A model generated the notes under the pieces. The model was not told the origin of the DNA, searched no databases, and saw only the letters and a program-made list of their open reading frames with translations. Positions 1 through 7,984 of a stretch of 64,000 nt of DNA are shown here, piece after piece. The translations under genes were made by a program, and so were the position numbers. How positions within the stretch are numbered: position 1 is the stretch's first letter; each line of letters begins with the position of its first letter. This DNA is from Sulfitobacter donghicola DSW-25 = KCTC 12864 = JCM 14565 (GTDB lineage Bacteria; Pseudomonadota; Alphaproteobacteria; Rhodobacterales; Rhodobacteraceae), in assembly GCF_000622405.1 (NCBI RefSeq), contig NZ_JASF01000005.1, forward strand, positions 1,178,001 to 1,242,000. Direction: 5' to 3'.

Positions 1-557
1 GCGATGACCCAGATCGCGACAACAGGTTCTGTGGTTCGGTTTGCCCAGCGAAAGGCCTCCCCCCGAATGCGAAAACTATCTCCTGCATCCAGCGAATGCA
101 CAACGCCGTCAATCTCGATCTCAAGCGTGCCAGAGATGATGTAACCCACTTCTTGGGTCGGCCGCTGAACGAAGTTTTTGATGTGGCTGTGGGGCAGAAA
201 GGTTGAATGGACCATCTCGAAATCATCGCTAAGGTCGGGGGATAGCAGTTCCTCTACCAAGCCTTCCATTGATGATCCAATGGGGCGGCGCGCGGTAGCC
301 CGCACAATAAAACCTGCTTCGGCCGCTGGCGCTGCATCATGGCGAAACAACATGGATACGGGAATATCAAAATGCGCTGCCATCAGGCGCAAATCGGTAA
401 TGGAAGGTTCGGATTTGTCCCGCTCAACTTGGCTAAGCCACCCGACGGATCGCCCCAGCGCCTGCGCCGTCTGTGCCAATGTAAATCCGCGAGCACGCCT
501 TAGCGCGCGCAGATCAACACCCAGCGTGTGTGATGTTTGTGGCGGATCGTGACGCAT
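1..557 (-). CDS. XRE-family regulator with C-terminal cupin domain (3' part cut by window edge)
   Basis: This is a transcriptional regulator whose last codons lie beyond the left edge; 185 complete codons are visible. The ATG at 555-557 opens a helix-turn-helix domain at residues 14-68, with the typical core GRSVGWLSQVERDKSEPS. A linker follows, then a double-stranded beta-helix (cupin) domain from about residue 112, with PHSH and EVGYIISGTLEIEID. This HTH plus cupin layout is that of the PuuR/SutR-like family, which senses small molecules such as amino acids or polyamines. The ligand cannot be told from the sequence. No neighbour on the same strand lies in the window. Family assignment is firm; regulon unknown. 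Confidence 0.85.
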   Translation of the reverse strand, partial: MRHDPPQTSHTLGVDLRALRRARGFTLAQTAQALGRSVGWLSQVERDKSEPSITDLRLMAAHFDIPVSMLFRHDAAPAAEAGFIVRATARRPIGSSMEGLVEELLSPDLSDDFEMVHSTFLPHSHIKNFVQRPTQEVGYIISGTLEIEIDGVVHSLDAGDSFRIRGEAFRWANRTTEPVVAIWVI

Positions 558-805
558 TGAACCTCTGTTAGGTTAGATTTCCCACACCTCCGAATCCCAG
601 TGGATTTGGCGAATTTGAAATTCTTGTCAGAGGTTCGTGAAAAAATCTAGAATTATTTCATCTGCGTGAATATTTTGCCTATAGCTTTTACGATCCGTTC
701 ATTTCTCATCGAAATATGAGTACCCCCACCACATCAGCGCAAAATTTCCACGCTACCGCAGATGCCGTTTCTGAAAACCAATTCTCTCTCAACTGCTAGA
801 AACAA

Positions 806-833
806 AAATCGCGGCCACTGGGGGCCGCGATTT
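806..833 (-). terminator. Rho-independent terminator of the thiolase gene
   Basis: An 11-bp perfect stem (806-816 with 823-833) encloses a 6-base loop. Read on the minus strand it is followed by a T-rich tract. It lies 24 bases past the thiolase stop codon. The rest of the 558-856 gap is AT-rich and shows no gene; it should hold the promoter of the leftward regulator. Confidence 0.85.
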
Positions 834-856
834 GTTTCGCTTTCTTGGCTGTTCCC

Positions 857-2029
857 CTAGCCCCGCTCAATTGCGATTGCAGTGCCTTCACCACCGCCAA
901 TGCAAATAGCCGCGACACCGCGTTTCAACCCGCGTTTTTCAAGCGCGTTCAGCAATGTGACCATGATCCGTGCGCCAGACGCCCCGATAGGATGACCCAA
1001 AGCACATGCCCCCCCATTTACGTTCACGACATCATGGGACAGACCCATTTCATGCATAAACGCCAAGGGCACGACGGCAAAAGCTTCGTTTACTTCCCAT
1101 AGATCCACGTCTTCCTTTGTCCAGCCAAGGCGATCCAGTAATTTTTGCGCGGCGGGAACCGGTGCTGTTGTGAACAGACCAGGGGCCTGCGCATGGCTTG
1201 CATGGCCCATAATTCGCGCACGGATCGGTAACCCCTTTTCCTTTGCTGCCTCTTCGGATGCGAGAACCAAGGCAGCCGCCCCATCAGAAATAGATGATGA
1301 GTTCGCCGCCGTTACTGTACCACCTTCTCGAAAAGCGGGCTTCAGTTGAGGGATTTTATCAGGACGCGCTGTTGCAGGCTGTTCATCCGCATCTACGGTA
1401 ATGGCACCTTTTCGAGTTTTCACTTCAACCGGTGCTACCTCTTCTGAAAAGGCCCCGCTCGACTGAGCCTCTAACGCGCGGCTAAGAGAGGCCAGTGCAT
1501 ATTCATCCTGACGTTCGCGCGTAAACTGAAAAGTCTCGGCACAATCTTCAGCGAACGTGCCCATCAAGCGACCTTTGTCATAGGCATCTTCCAGACCGTC
1601 CAAGAACATATGGTCGATCACCGCCGCATGGCCCAAACGCGCACCGCCGCGCATTTTGGGCAAAACATAAGGCGCGTTGGTCATGCTTTCCATGCCGCCT
1701 GCAACCATGACATCCGTATGGCCAACCGCAATTTGGTCAAATCCAATCATCGCGGCCTTCATGCCAGAACCGCACATCTTGTTCAGCGTGGTTGCTGGAA
1801 CGTCCTCACCTAATCCCGCTGCAAAGCCAGCCTGCCGTGCAGGGGCCTGCCCTTGACCGGCGGGTAAAACACACCCCATTAAAACTTCTTCTACGATTGA
1901 TGGGTCTACATCACCCAGTGCTGCGCGTATCGCGGCGCCGCCCAGTTGGGATGCAGGCATTCCATCAAACGCTCCCTGAAAGCCCCCCATCGGCGTTCTT
2001 GACGCCCCTGCTATCACTACTTTGCGCAT
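857..2029 (-). CDS. Acetyl-CoA acetyltransferase (thiolase)
   Basis: This enzyme condenses or cleaves acetoacetyl-CoA and related 3-ketoacyl-CoAs (390 aa, normal thiolase length). The nucleophile Cys86 sits in NKMCGSGMKA. His346 is in GHPIGASG and the second active-site Cys376 is in CIGGGEG. The ATG at 2029 was chosen because AGGAG-like bases (GGAGAACAAAC) precede it and MRKVVIAGASRTPMG is the normal thiolase N-terminus; a longer upstream reading has no ribosome site. It is a single gene followed by its own terminator and divergent from the STAS gene. No phaB or 3-hydroxyacyl-CoA dehydrogenase gene is beside it, so a PhaA role and a general beta-oxidation role cannot be separated. Confidence 0.93.
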   Translation of the reverse strand: MRKVVIAGASRTPMGGFQGAFDGMPASQLGGAAIRAALGDVDPSIVEEVLMGCVLPAGQGQAPARQAGFAAGLGEDVPATTLNKMCGSGMKAAMIGFDQIAVGHTDVMVAGGMESMTNAPYVLPKMRGGARLGHAAVIDHMFLDGLEDAYDKGRLMGTFAEDCAETFQFTRERQDEYALASLSRALEAQSSGAFSEEVAPVEVKTRKGAITVDADEQPATARPDKIPQLKPAFREGGTVTAANSSSISDGAAALVLASEEAAKEKGLPIRARIMGHASHAQAPGLFTTAPVPAAQKLLDRLGWTKEDVDLWEVNEAFAVVPLAFMHEMGLSHDVVNVNGGACALGHPIGASGARIMVTLLNALEKRGLKRGVAAICIGGGEGTAIAIERG

Positions 2030-2060
2030 GTTTGTTCTCCCTATGCGGTGCTTACCACTT

Positions 2061-2080
2061 CTTAGCCATTTGTCGCTAAG
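2061..2080. promoter_or_regulatory. Inverted repeat in the thiolase/STAS divergent promoter region
   Basis: CTTAGC at 2061-2066 and GCTAAG at 2075-2080 form a perfect 6-bp inverted repeat with an 8-base centre. It lies 31 bases upstream of the thiolase start and 33 bases upstream of the STAS start. The form suits a dimeric repressor or activator site, but no protein is known for it, and a 6-bp repeat could arise by chance. Confidence 0.3.
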
Positions 2081-2113
2081 TAGGCTCGTACACAATCTTT
2101 GCAGGAATATATC

Positions 2114-2452
2114 ATGGAACTTACCAGCTCAACAGAAGCCGACTTGCAGATCGTTACGGTTCAAGAACCACGTATCGACGCGCCCGTCGCCACGGCGTTC
2201 AAGGACAACATGCGTGACCTGACGGAAGCAGGTAAAGACACCGTTTTGCTGGACCTAAACCACGTCAAATTCATCGATTCTAGCGGATTAGGGGCCATCG
2301 TTGCTGCAATGAAATCACTTGGGCCTGGCCGCCGCCTGATTTTGGCGGGCCTGACCCCTGCTGTCGATAAGGTGTTCAAGCTCACACGCATGGATTCTGT
2401 CTTTGGTGTTTTTTCTACCGTTGACGCCGCTCTTTCCGAGTTGCGGGGATAG
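2114..2452 (+). CDS. STAS-domain anti-anti-sigma factor (RsbV/SpoIIAA-like)
   Basis: A single STAS domain fills the 112-aa protein. The phospho-acceptor motif FIDSSGLG at residues 53-60 is intact, with Ser56 or Ser57 as the predicted kinase target. Such proteins, when unphosphorylated, bind an anti-sigma kinase and free its sigma factor. The ATG at 2114 follows GCAGGA; an in-frame TTG 15 bases upstream is less likely. The next gene, 24 bases downstream, encodes the matching kinase-type partner, so the two form a partner-switch pair. No sigma factor or PP2C phosphatase gene is adjacent. Confidence 0.9.
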   Translation: MELTSSTEADLQIVTVQEPRIDAPVATAFKDNMRDLTEAGKDTVLLDLNHVKFIDSSGLGAIVAAMKSLGPGRRLILAGLTPAVDKVFKLTRMDSVFGVFSTVDAALSELRG

Positions 2453-2476
2453 AAATCTACGATCAAGGAGCCTGCA

Positions 2477-2944
2477 GTGCCAAAACACACACTCCCCTTT
2501 TCATTCGTCGTCACTTTGGCGGGAAAAGAAGATGCTATTCGAAGCGGATTGGCCCAAACTCTTGCTGGGTTGGAACCCCTTGGTTTGAACAACGATGAGA
2601 CCACAACTGTGGAGCTTGTTCTGGCAGAGGCATTAAACAATGTCGTTGAACATGCTTTGGCCTCGACCAATGGGGAAACCGAAATAGAAATTCGAACCAC
2701 TCATGACGATCAGGGCCTCCTATTGGTCATCGTCGATCAAGGCGTGCCAATGCCAACCGGTACGGCGCCTGCTTGCCGTGAGCCGGAACTGGCTGTTGCC
2801 TTGGATGACATGCCCGAAGGCGGGTTTGGCTGGTTTATGATCCACACGCTTACACAGGAAATCGATTACAAACGGGTAGAGGATACGAACCAACTCAGCC
2901 TGCGCTTGCCTGTTGGCCTGCAACCTCAAACACCGACACCCTGA
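2477..2944 (+). CDS. Anti-sigma-factor-type serine kinase (RsbW-like HATPase)
   Basis: This 155-aa protein carries a GHKL ATP-binding fold of the RsbW/SpoIIAB type. The N box is LAEALNNVVEHA with Asn55, the G1 box is VDQG with Asp87, and the G2 region is EGGFGWF near residues 114-120. The family phosphorylates a STAS partner and binds a sigma factor. The GTG start at 2477 has a strong AAGGAG six bases upstream; no ATG fits the frame better. It sits directly behind the STAS gene. The sigma factor it would control is not visible here, so the output of the switch is unknown. Confidence 0.88.
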   Translation: MPKHTLPFSFVVTLAGKEDAIRSGLAQTLAGLEPLGLNNDETTTVELVLAEALNNVVEHALASTNGETEIEIRTTHDDQGLLLVIVDQGVPMPTGTAPACREPELAVALDDMPEGGFGWFMIHTLTQEIDYKRVEDTNQLSLRLPVGLQPQTPTP

Positions 2945-3178
2945 AATGGTCGCGTCAATACCTTAGACATGCCCCTAAGGCATCACATTTTCGCCACGCT
3001 TGGCCGTCATACCTGTTCTTGTAGCTGCATATAGCTTCCTCCGGCGTCGCGTTTAATTGCCCCCACCCAGTACGCGATGCCGGAGCACTAACCTCCCCAA
3101 ATAGCAGATATTCACATTGGTTCTCCTTCACAGAGCCTCTAAGCTTTGCTCAACACATGTTTGAGCGAGGTATTTCTG

Positions 3179-4756
3179 ATGCGGGATTTTCATTTCCCTG
3201 GCCGATCCGCCGTTTTGGCAACTGGAGGTATGTGCGCCACCTCCCACCCCCTTGGGGCAAAGGCCGCCGTTGACGTTTTGCAGCGTGGCGGTAACGCGAT
3301 GGACGCGGCTATTGCCGGCGCAGTGCTGCTGGGGATTTGCGAACCCCAGATGACAGGCATCGGTGGGGATTGTTTTGTACTTTGGTCAGAGGCGGGCAGC
3401 ACCGAAGTCAGAGCGCTAAACGGATCTGGGCGCGCGCCGGCTGCGTTGGATGCGGCGGAACTGCGCAACGGGGGTGAAAAAACAGTTCCTCTGCGCTCTG
3501 CGCATGCGGTAACCATCCCCGGTGCTATTGATGCCTTCTGCTTCCTCTCGGAAAATGTTGGAAAGCTCGGCATTGACGCGCTTCTGGCTCCCTCTATTCA
3601 CTATGCTGAAAACGGCGTGCCTGTTGCGCCCCGTGTTGCCTTTGACTGGGAGCAGGACCAAAGCACCCTACAAGGGGTCGCGCGCGATCACTTCTTGATC
3701 AACGGTCGCACCCCAAAGGTTGGTGACATCTTCCGCGCCCCCGGTCAGGCCGAGGTTCTGCGCCGCATCGCCAAAGATGGTAGGGATGCCTTTTATACCG
3801 GTGAAGTCGCCGACGACATGTTGGAGGCCCTGAACGCGATGGGTGGCAAACACACAGCAGCAGATTTTGCCGCAGTCGCCTGCACCCAGACAACGCCAAT
3901 CGCCGCAGCCTACAAAGATATCGAAGTTGTCGAGCATCCGCCAAACGGCCAAGGTGCCACCGCGTTGCTGATGCTCAACATCCTCTCGCAGTTTGATATC
4001 GCCGCCATGGACCCGCTTGGCGCGCAACGCATTCACATTGAGGCCGAAGCCGCGAAACTGGCCTATGACGCCCGCAACCGCTTTCTTACCGATGCAGATT
4101 ACGCCACCCGCACCGAATACATGTTGGACATGAGCACTGCACAGCAGCTGGCAGCCCTGATTGACCCAAACAAAGCAATGCAAAGCCCTGCTGCATTGTC
4201 CGAGGCAGTTCATAAGGACACGATTTATATCACCGTCGTTGATGGCGATGGGATGTCTGTTTCCTTGATCTATTCCATCTTCCACGGTTTCGGGTCTGGC
4301 ATCGCGTCAAACAAATTTGGGCTATTGATGCAAAACCGTGGGGCGGGCTTTACTTTGGAACAAGGGCACCCGAACGAACTAAAAGGGGGGAAGCGACCAA
4401 TGCACACCATTATCCCCGGTATGATCCGCCGCAATGGCAAGGTAGAAATGCCATTTGGAGTGATGGGCGGAGCCTATCAGCCTTGCGGCCATGCGCGATT
4501 CGCCTCCAACCTCTGTGACTTTGGCATGGACCCACAGGCGGCGATTGATGCGCCCCGTGCATTTTCCGACAATGGCACCTTGAATGTTGAACGCGGTTAC
4601 TCAGATGCAATTCGTTCTGAGCTGTCCGACATGGGCCACAACGTGGCGATCCCCAACGTTGCCATTGGCGGCGCACAGACAATCAAAATTCATGAAAGCG
4701 GTGTTTTGGAAGGCGCATCTGATCCGCGCAAAGACGGATGTGCATTGGGCTACTAA
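3179..4756 (+). CDS. ggt: Gamma-glutamyltransferase family protein
   Basis: This 525-aa enzyme belongs to the Ntn-hydrolase gamma-glutamyltranspeptidase family, which splits gamma-glutamyl bonds in glutathione or related amides. The precursor cleaves itself before a threonine; the candidate is Thr348 in KDTIYITVVDGDG, in the family's usual place. The N-terminal part has TSHPLGAKAAVDVLQRGGNA and the large-subunit part GIGGDCFVL. The ATG at 3179 follows GAGCGAGG; an upstream TTG is weaker. No signal peptide is visible, whereas many GGTs are periplasmic, so a cytoplasmic enzyme acting on another gamma-glutamyl compound is possible. The 234-base gap upstream (2945-3178) shows no gene. Confidence 0.88.
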   Translation: MRDFHFPGRSAVLATGGMCATSHPLGAKAAVDVLQRGGNAMDAAIAGAVLLGICEPQMTGIGGDCFVLWSEAGSTEVRALNGSGRAPAALDAAELRNGGEKTVPLRSAHAVTIPGAIDAFCFLSENVGKLGIDALLAPSIHYAENGVPVAPRVAFDWEQDQSTLQGVARDHFLINGRTPKVGDIFRAPGQAEVLRRIAKDGRDAFYTGEVADDMLEALNAMGGKHTAADFAAVACTQTTPIAAAYKDIEVVEHPPNGQGATALLMLNILSQFDIAAMDPLGAQRIHIEAEAAKLAYDARNRFLTDADYATRTEYMLDMSTAQQLAALIDPNKAMQSPAALSEAVHKDTIYITVVDGDGMSVSLIYSIFHGFGSGIASNKFGLLMQNRGAGFTLEQGHPNELKGGKRPMHTIIPGMIRRNGKVEMPFGVMGGAYQPCGHARFASNLCDFGMDPQAAIDAPRAFSDNGTLNVERGYSDAIRSELSDMGHNVAIPNVAIGGAQTIKIHESGVLEGASDPRKDGCALGY

Positions 4757-4764
4757 AGTGATCA

Positions 4765-4786
4765 AGGGGTGCCTAGCGGCGCCCCT
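4765..4786. terminator. Hairpin between convergent ggt and hspQ
   Basis: A 9-bp stem (4765-4773 with 4778-4786, one G-T pair) with loop TAGC lies between the two convergent stop codons and reaches the hspQ stop. There is no clear T-run on either side, so it may end transcription from both directions only weakly. Confidence 0.5.
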
Positions 4787-5112
4787 TAGTTCAATTGGAA
4801 ATGCAGCGGGTAGGCGCCATTTTCAAACGGGCCAAACAGATCGTGGATATCCGGATGATCCACTGGTTCGCCCGAATAATCCGCAACAAGGTTTTGTTCG
4901 GAGACATAAGCCACATAATAGCTTTGGTCGTTTTCAGCCAACAAATGGTAGAACGGCTGCCCTTTAATCGGGCGGCTTTCTTCGGGAATCGACTCATACC
5001 ATTCTTCGGTATTAGCAAACTCTGGGTCCACATCGAAAATCACCCCTCTAAATGGGTGTTTCTTGTGGCGGACAACCTGCCCTAGGTGATATTTTGCGCG
5101 TGTTCGGATCAT
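4786..5112 (-). CDS. hspQ: HspQ / hemimethylated-DNA-binding (YccV-like) protein
   Basis: This 108-aa protein matches the YccV/HspQ family along its whole length: KYHLGQVVRHKKHPFRGVIFDVDPEF at the start and then a tyrosine-rich core with HLLAENDQSYYVAYVSEQNL. In E. coli HspQ is a Lon-specificity factor, and the family was first described as binding hemimethylated DNA; which role applies here is not shown. The ATG at 5112 has GTAGGGA upstream; a longer frame to 5166 lacks support. It converges on ggt. Confidence 0.88.
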   Translation of the reverse strand: MIRTRAKYHLGQVVRHKKHPFRGVIFDVDPEFANTEEWYESIPEESRPIKGQPFYHLLAENDQSYYVAYVSEQNLVADYSGEPVDHPDIHDLFGPFENGAYPLHFQLN

Positions 5113-5196
5113 AGCAGTGCGTTCCCTACTCTTGGTTCCTATCCGAAACAAGGGCGTTCTGTCCAATTATTGCAGCTTTATGAAAGGAAACAGTCT

Positions 5197-6078
5197 GTGA
5201 ACTTGACACTGATGGTTCTAGAGATCGTAGCCCCTGTTTTCCTATTAGCTGCCGTTGGGTTTGGTTGGGTAAAGCTAGGGTTTGAATACCGGATCAACTT
5301 CGTCACTCAGTTGGCCACAATGCTTGCTGTTCCTTGCCTCATCTTCACATCCTTGATGCAAACGAAAATCGATCCCGCTGCGCTCACGGCGCTTTCGCTG
5401 GCCTCAATCGCCGCTTATTTTGCGGTTTCTTTGGCTGCTGCCGCTTTGGTTTGGGGGGCCGGCCTCAATCGGCGCACCTACCTTGCGCCTATGATTTTTG
5501 GCAATACCGGCAACCTTGGCCTCCCCCTCGCGATGTTCGCCTTTGGAGCGGAAGGGCTAAGCTATGCGGTGGTTGTGTTTGCGATCATGGCCGTCTGGTC
5601 GTTCACTTTTGGCATATGGCTGGTCGCTGGCGCAGGCAGCTTGGGAAAGGTGCTGCGGGAACCTTTGGTTTGGGCGACGTTGTTGGGTGGATTGTTTTTG
5701 TGGCGAGGATGGGAAACCCCCGCCTTCCTCACCAACACATTGGAACTCATTGGGCAAATGGCCATTCCGATGATGTTGATCACATTAGGCGTCGCTGTTG
5801 CACGCCTATCTCCCAAAGGGGTTGGGCGCGCGGTTATTCTATCTGTCTTAAAGCTGGCACTGTGTACTGGTATCGCATGGCTCTGTGCCTCTGTTTTTGG
5901 ATTAGGGCATATCGCCTTTGGTGTGCTCGTTTTGCAAATCGCAACGCCCGTCGCCGTCACATCCTATATGCTGGCCGAGAAATATGGCGCCGATTCGCAG
6001 GCTGTTGCTGGGCTGGTCGTCGTTTCCACATTGATTTCAGTCGGCGCTTTACCGCTTCTTTTGGCGGTGTTGCTGTAG
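5197..6078 (+). CDS. AEC-family permease (auxin efflux carrier superfamily)
   Basis: This is a very hydrophobic inner-membrane protein of 293 aa with about ten membrane segments and a central GNTGNLGLPLAMFAFG motif, which is typical of the AEC/BART group. Members export or import organic acids, malonate or similar anions; the substrate cannot be inferred. The GTG at 5197 follows GAAAGGA; the ATG at 5212 is an alternative. The gene stands alone between hspQ (divergent) and a lipoprotein gene. A second, different member lies at 58403-59332. Confidence 0.85.
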   Translation: MNLTLMVLEIVAPVFLLAAVGFGWVKLGFEYRINFVTQLATMLAVPCLIFTSLMQTKIDPAALTALSLASIAAYFAVSLAAAALVWGAGLNRRTYLAPMIFGNTGNLGLPLAMFAFGAEGLSYAVVVFAIMAVWSFTFGIWLVAGAGSLGKVLREPLVWATLLGGLFLWRGWETPAFLTNTLELIGQMAIPMMLITLGVAVARLSPKGVGRAVILSVLKLALCTGIAWLCASVFGLGHIAFGVLVLQIATPVAVTSYMLAEKYGADSQAVAGLVVVSTLISVGALPLLLAVLL

Positions 6079-6153
6079 GATTTTGCTGTAAAGCAAGATT
6101 CCGTTAAGGTATGGTTGCTCAAAATATAAAAATAAAACTTGAGGCGATTGGTA

Positions 6154-6738
6154 ATGAAAACACCCCTTCGCGCATTGATAGTCGTGCTACTGCTGGCAAG
6201 CTGTGGCGGTTCTTCCAGTTCCCCTCCGCGGAATCTGGATAACGCCTGTACGATTCTCAAACAGCGCCCCGAATATCGTAGAGCGTTCAAAGCTGTTGAG
6301 CGGAAATGGGGTGTCCCCGTTCACGTTCAGATGGCAACGATCCACCAAGAGAGCAAATTTGTCTCGGATGCGCGCACACCGTTTCGCTACGTCTTGGGCG
6401 TGATCCCCATGGGGCGCCAATCTAGCGCCTTTGGCTATAGTCAGGCGCTAGATGCAACATGGGACGAATACCGCAAGGCCGAAGGCCGCCTAGGTGCGCG
6501 CCGGAACAAAATCAAAGACGCGTCAGATTTCATGGGTTGGTATATGAACATCAGCCGTGACCGAAACGGGATCGCCCTAACGGATGCGCGCAACCAATAC
6601 CTCGCCTATCACGAAGGGCACACCGGTTTCAGAAAAGCGACCTACAACCGCAAGCCTTGGTTGGTGGATGTTGCAGGCAAGGTCGAAGCGCGATCAGTCA
6701 TGTATCAAGAGCAGCTTGCCAGCTGTAGATTGCGCTAA
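6154..6738 (+). CDS. Lytic-transglycosylase-like lipoprotein
   Basis: This 194-aa protein begins with a lipoprotein signal whose lipobox LLASC puts the acylated cysteine at residue 17. The rest resembles an SLT-type lysozyme fold: MATIHQESKF supplies Glu66 as candidate catalytic acid, then FGYSQALDATWDEYR, a region like the substrate-cleft motif, and LAYHEGHTGF near the C-terminus. The likely job is cutting peptidoglycan from the outer or inner membrane face. The ATG at 6154 follows TTGAGG; an upstream start lacks support. It is smaller than classical Slt enzymes. A hairpin separates it from the next gene. Confidence 0.8.
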   Translation: MKTPLRALIVVLLLASCGGSSSSPPRNLDNACTILKQRPEYRRAFKAVERKWGVPVHVQMATIHQESKFVSDARTPFRYVLGVIPMGRQSSAFGYSQALDATWDEYRKAEGRLGARRNKIKDASDFMGWYMNISRDRNGIALTDARNQYLAYHEGHTGFRKATYNRKPWLVDVAGKVEARSVMYQEQLASCRLR

Positions 6739-6745
6739 TTTTGGC

Positions 6746-6768
6746 GAGGCACCCTTATTCGGTGCCTC
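6746..6768 (+). terminator. Hairpin between the transglycosylase-like gene and the DUF1304 gene
   Basis: GAGGCACC at 6746-6753 pairs perfectly with 6761-6768 across a 7-base loop, eight bases past the stop codon. The following bases are CCCCCTCTGG, with no T-run, so it may be a weak terminator or an mRNA 3'-end stabiliser. Confidence 0.4.
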
Positions 6769-6796
6769 CCCCCTCTGGTTTTCAAAGGATAATCCC

Positions 6797-7174
6797 ATGC
6801 TTACTGCCGCGCGTACCCTTATCGGCGTTATTGCCGCGCTTCATTGTTACATCGCCTATTTCGAGATTTTCGCATGGGAAGAAAGAGGGCCGCGGGTCTT
6901 TTCCACATTCCCACCTGAACTGTTTTCCAAAACGATCGCGCTGGCGGCTAATCAGGGCACATACAACGCGTTCCTTGCCGCCGGTTTAATCTGGGCTTTG
7001 ACGATCACCGACAGAATCTGGCAGCGCAAAATCGCTACGTGTTTTTTGATTTTTGTGATGGTTGCTGGCGTGGCTGGGGCAATCACGGTCTCGCCCCGTA
7101 TCATGATGGTTCAAACATTGCCCGCCCTGATCGCAACCGTGTTGCTGTGGTGGTCAGCGGCGCGCCAGAAATAG
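6797..7174 (+). CDS. DUF1304-family small membrane protein
   Basis: This 125-aa integral membrane protein has four predicted hydrophobic helices. Its pattern ALHCYIAYFEIFAWEE followed by ANQGTYNAFLAAGLIWAL is characteristic of DUF1304, a family of unknown function. The ATG at 6797 has AAAGGA eight bases upstream. It follows the lipoprotein gene on the same strand at 58 bases and converges on lolA. The family call is confident; no function is known. Confidence 0.85.
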   Translation: MLTAARTLIGVIAALHCYIAYFEIFAWEERGPRVFSTFPPELFSKTIALAANQGTYNAFLAAGLIWALTITDRIWQRKIATCFLIFVMVAGVAGAITVSPRIMMVQTLPALIATVLLWWSAARQK

Positions 7175-7188
7175 CGCGCCACCCAAGG

Positions 7189-7788
7189 TTATCGGTTGGC
7201 GGAACCGGGGCTGCCAACATCAAACAACTTATTTGGCAGCGAGCCCCCTTTTTTCAGCTCGCCCAAAACAACAGTTGTCTGGCTACCGTTACCGTCATTG
7301 ATAATCCATTGACGTAGTTCGGGGCTGGGCCCTGTGAACTTCATCTGAATATTGCCGTATTGCGGATTTTCCGGATCTTGTGCTGTGACCGTTGTGGCCG
7401 TGCCGTCATAGGCGTGGCCCGTGACCATTTTCGCTTGGTTCAGGTTCACGTTTCGCGCCAAAATGATAGACAAAGGCGTGCGGGACAACGGATAGCTTTC
7501 TGGCGGCTGGTTCGATTTTGTGTCGTAAATTACCACGGTGTTTGACCCTGCAATCACCAGCCCCGTATCAGGCGCATTGTATTCAAAACGAACCCGCCCC
7601 GGGCGCTTGATATAAATGGTTCCGGTTGAGATCGTGCCATCGGCGTTGATCTGCGTAAATTCACCTTGTGCGGTCGTCATCGCATTGAGGTAGCTGCTGA
7701 TGTTGCTCAAAGGCAATTTATCCGCCATCGCCGTCGTTGCTGCTGCCGCAAATACCGCGCCTAGCGCAATCGTTTTCAGAAATCGCAT
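7189..7788 (-). CDS. lolA: Outer-membrane lipoprotein carrier protein LolA
   Basis: LolA shuttles lipoproteins released by LolCDE across the periplasm to the outer membrane. The 199-aa product has a Sec signal peptide ending near ATTAMA at residue 22, then the LolA core: YLNAMTTAQGEFTQINADG, RPGRVRFEYNAPD and LSRTPLSIIL, matching the open beta-barrel fold. The ATG at 7788 was picked because it starts this signal peptide and has AGGAACAC upstream. It lies downstream of ftsK on the same strand, an arrangement common in Rhodobacterales, but a terminator-like hairpin and 196 bases separate the two, so lolA probably has its own promoter. Confidence 0.92.
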   Translation of the reverse strand: MRFLKTIALGAVFAAAATTAMADKLPLSNISSYLNAMTTAQGEFTQINADGTISTGTIYIKRPGRVRFEYNAPDTGLVIAGSNTVVIYDTKSNQPPESYPLSRTPLSIILARNVNLNQAKMVTGHAYDGTATTVTAQDPENPQYGNIQMKFTGPSPELRQWIINDGNGSQTTVVLGELKKGGSLPNKLFDVGSPGSANR

Positions 7789-7926
7789 GTTGTGTTCCTG
7801 TATTCTAAAATACTGCATTACAATCAACATAGGATGCTATGCATTGATATGCGATATCAACAGGCCCGTTTGCCGACAGGTTGACCAATTTCCCCATAAA
7901 TCGGCAGTCACCCGCCAACCTGAAAC

Positions 7927-7962
7927 AAAAAAGGCCTCCCTCTGAGCAGGGAGACCTTTTTC
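7927..7962 (-). terminator. Rho-independent terminator downstream of ftsK
   Basis: A long A-rich/T-rich flanked stem pairs about 7927-7941 with 7948-7962. On the minus-strand RNA the single imperfect position becomes a G-U pair, and a T-run follows. It begins 23 bases after the ftsK stop. Confidence 0.8.
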
Positions 7963-7984
7963 TACGAGGGCCAGAGGGGCGTTA

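Noticed and set aside
5334..6107. A 257-codon frame in another frame of the AEC permease
   Set aside because: The permease frame has the hydrophobic pattern and motif; this one is rich in Arg, Cys and Trp without any motif.
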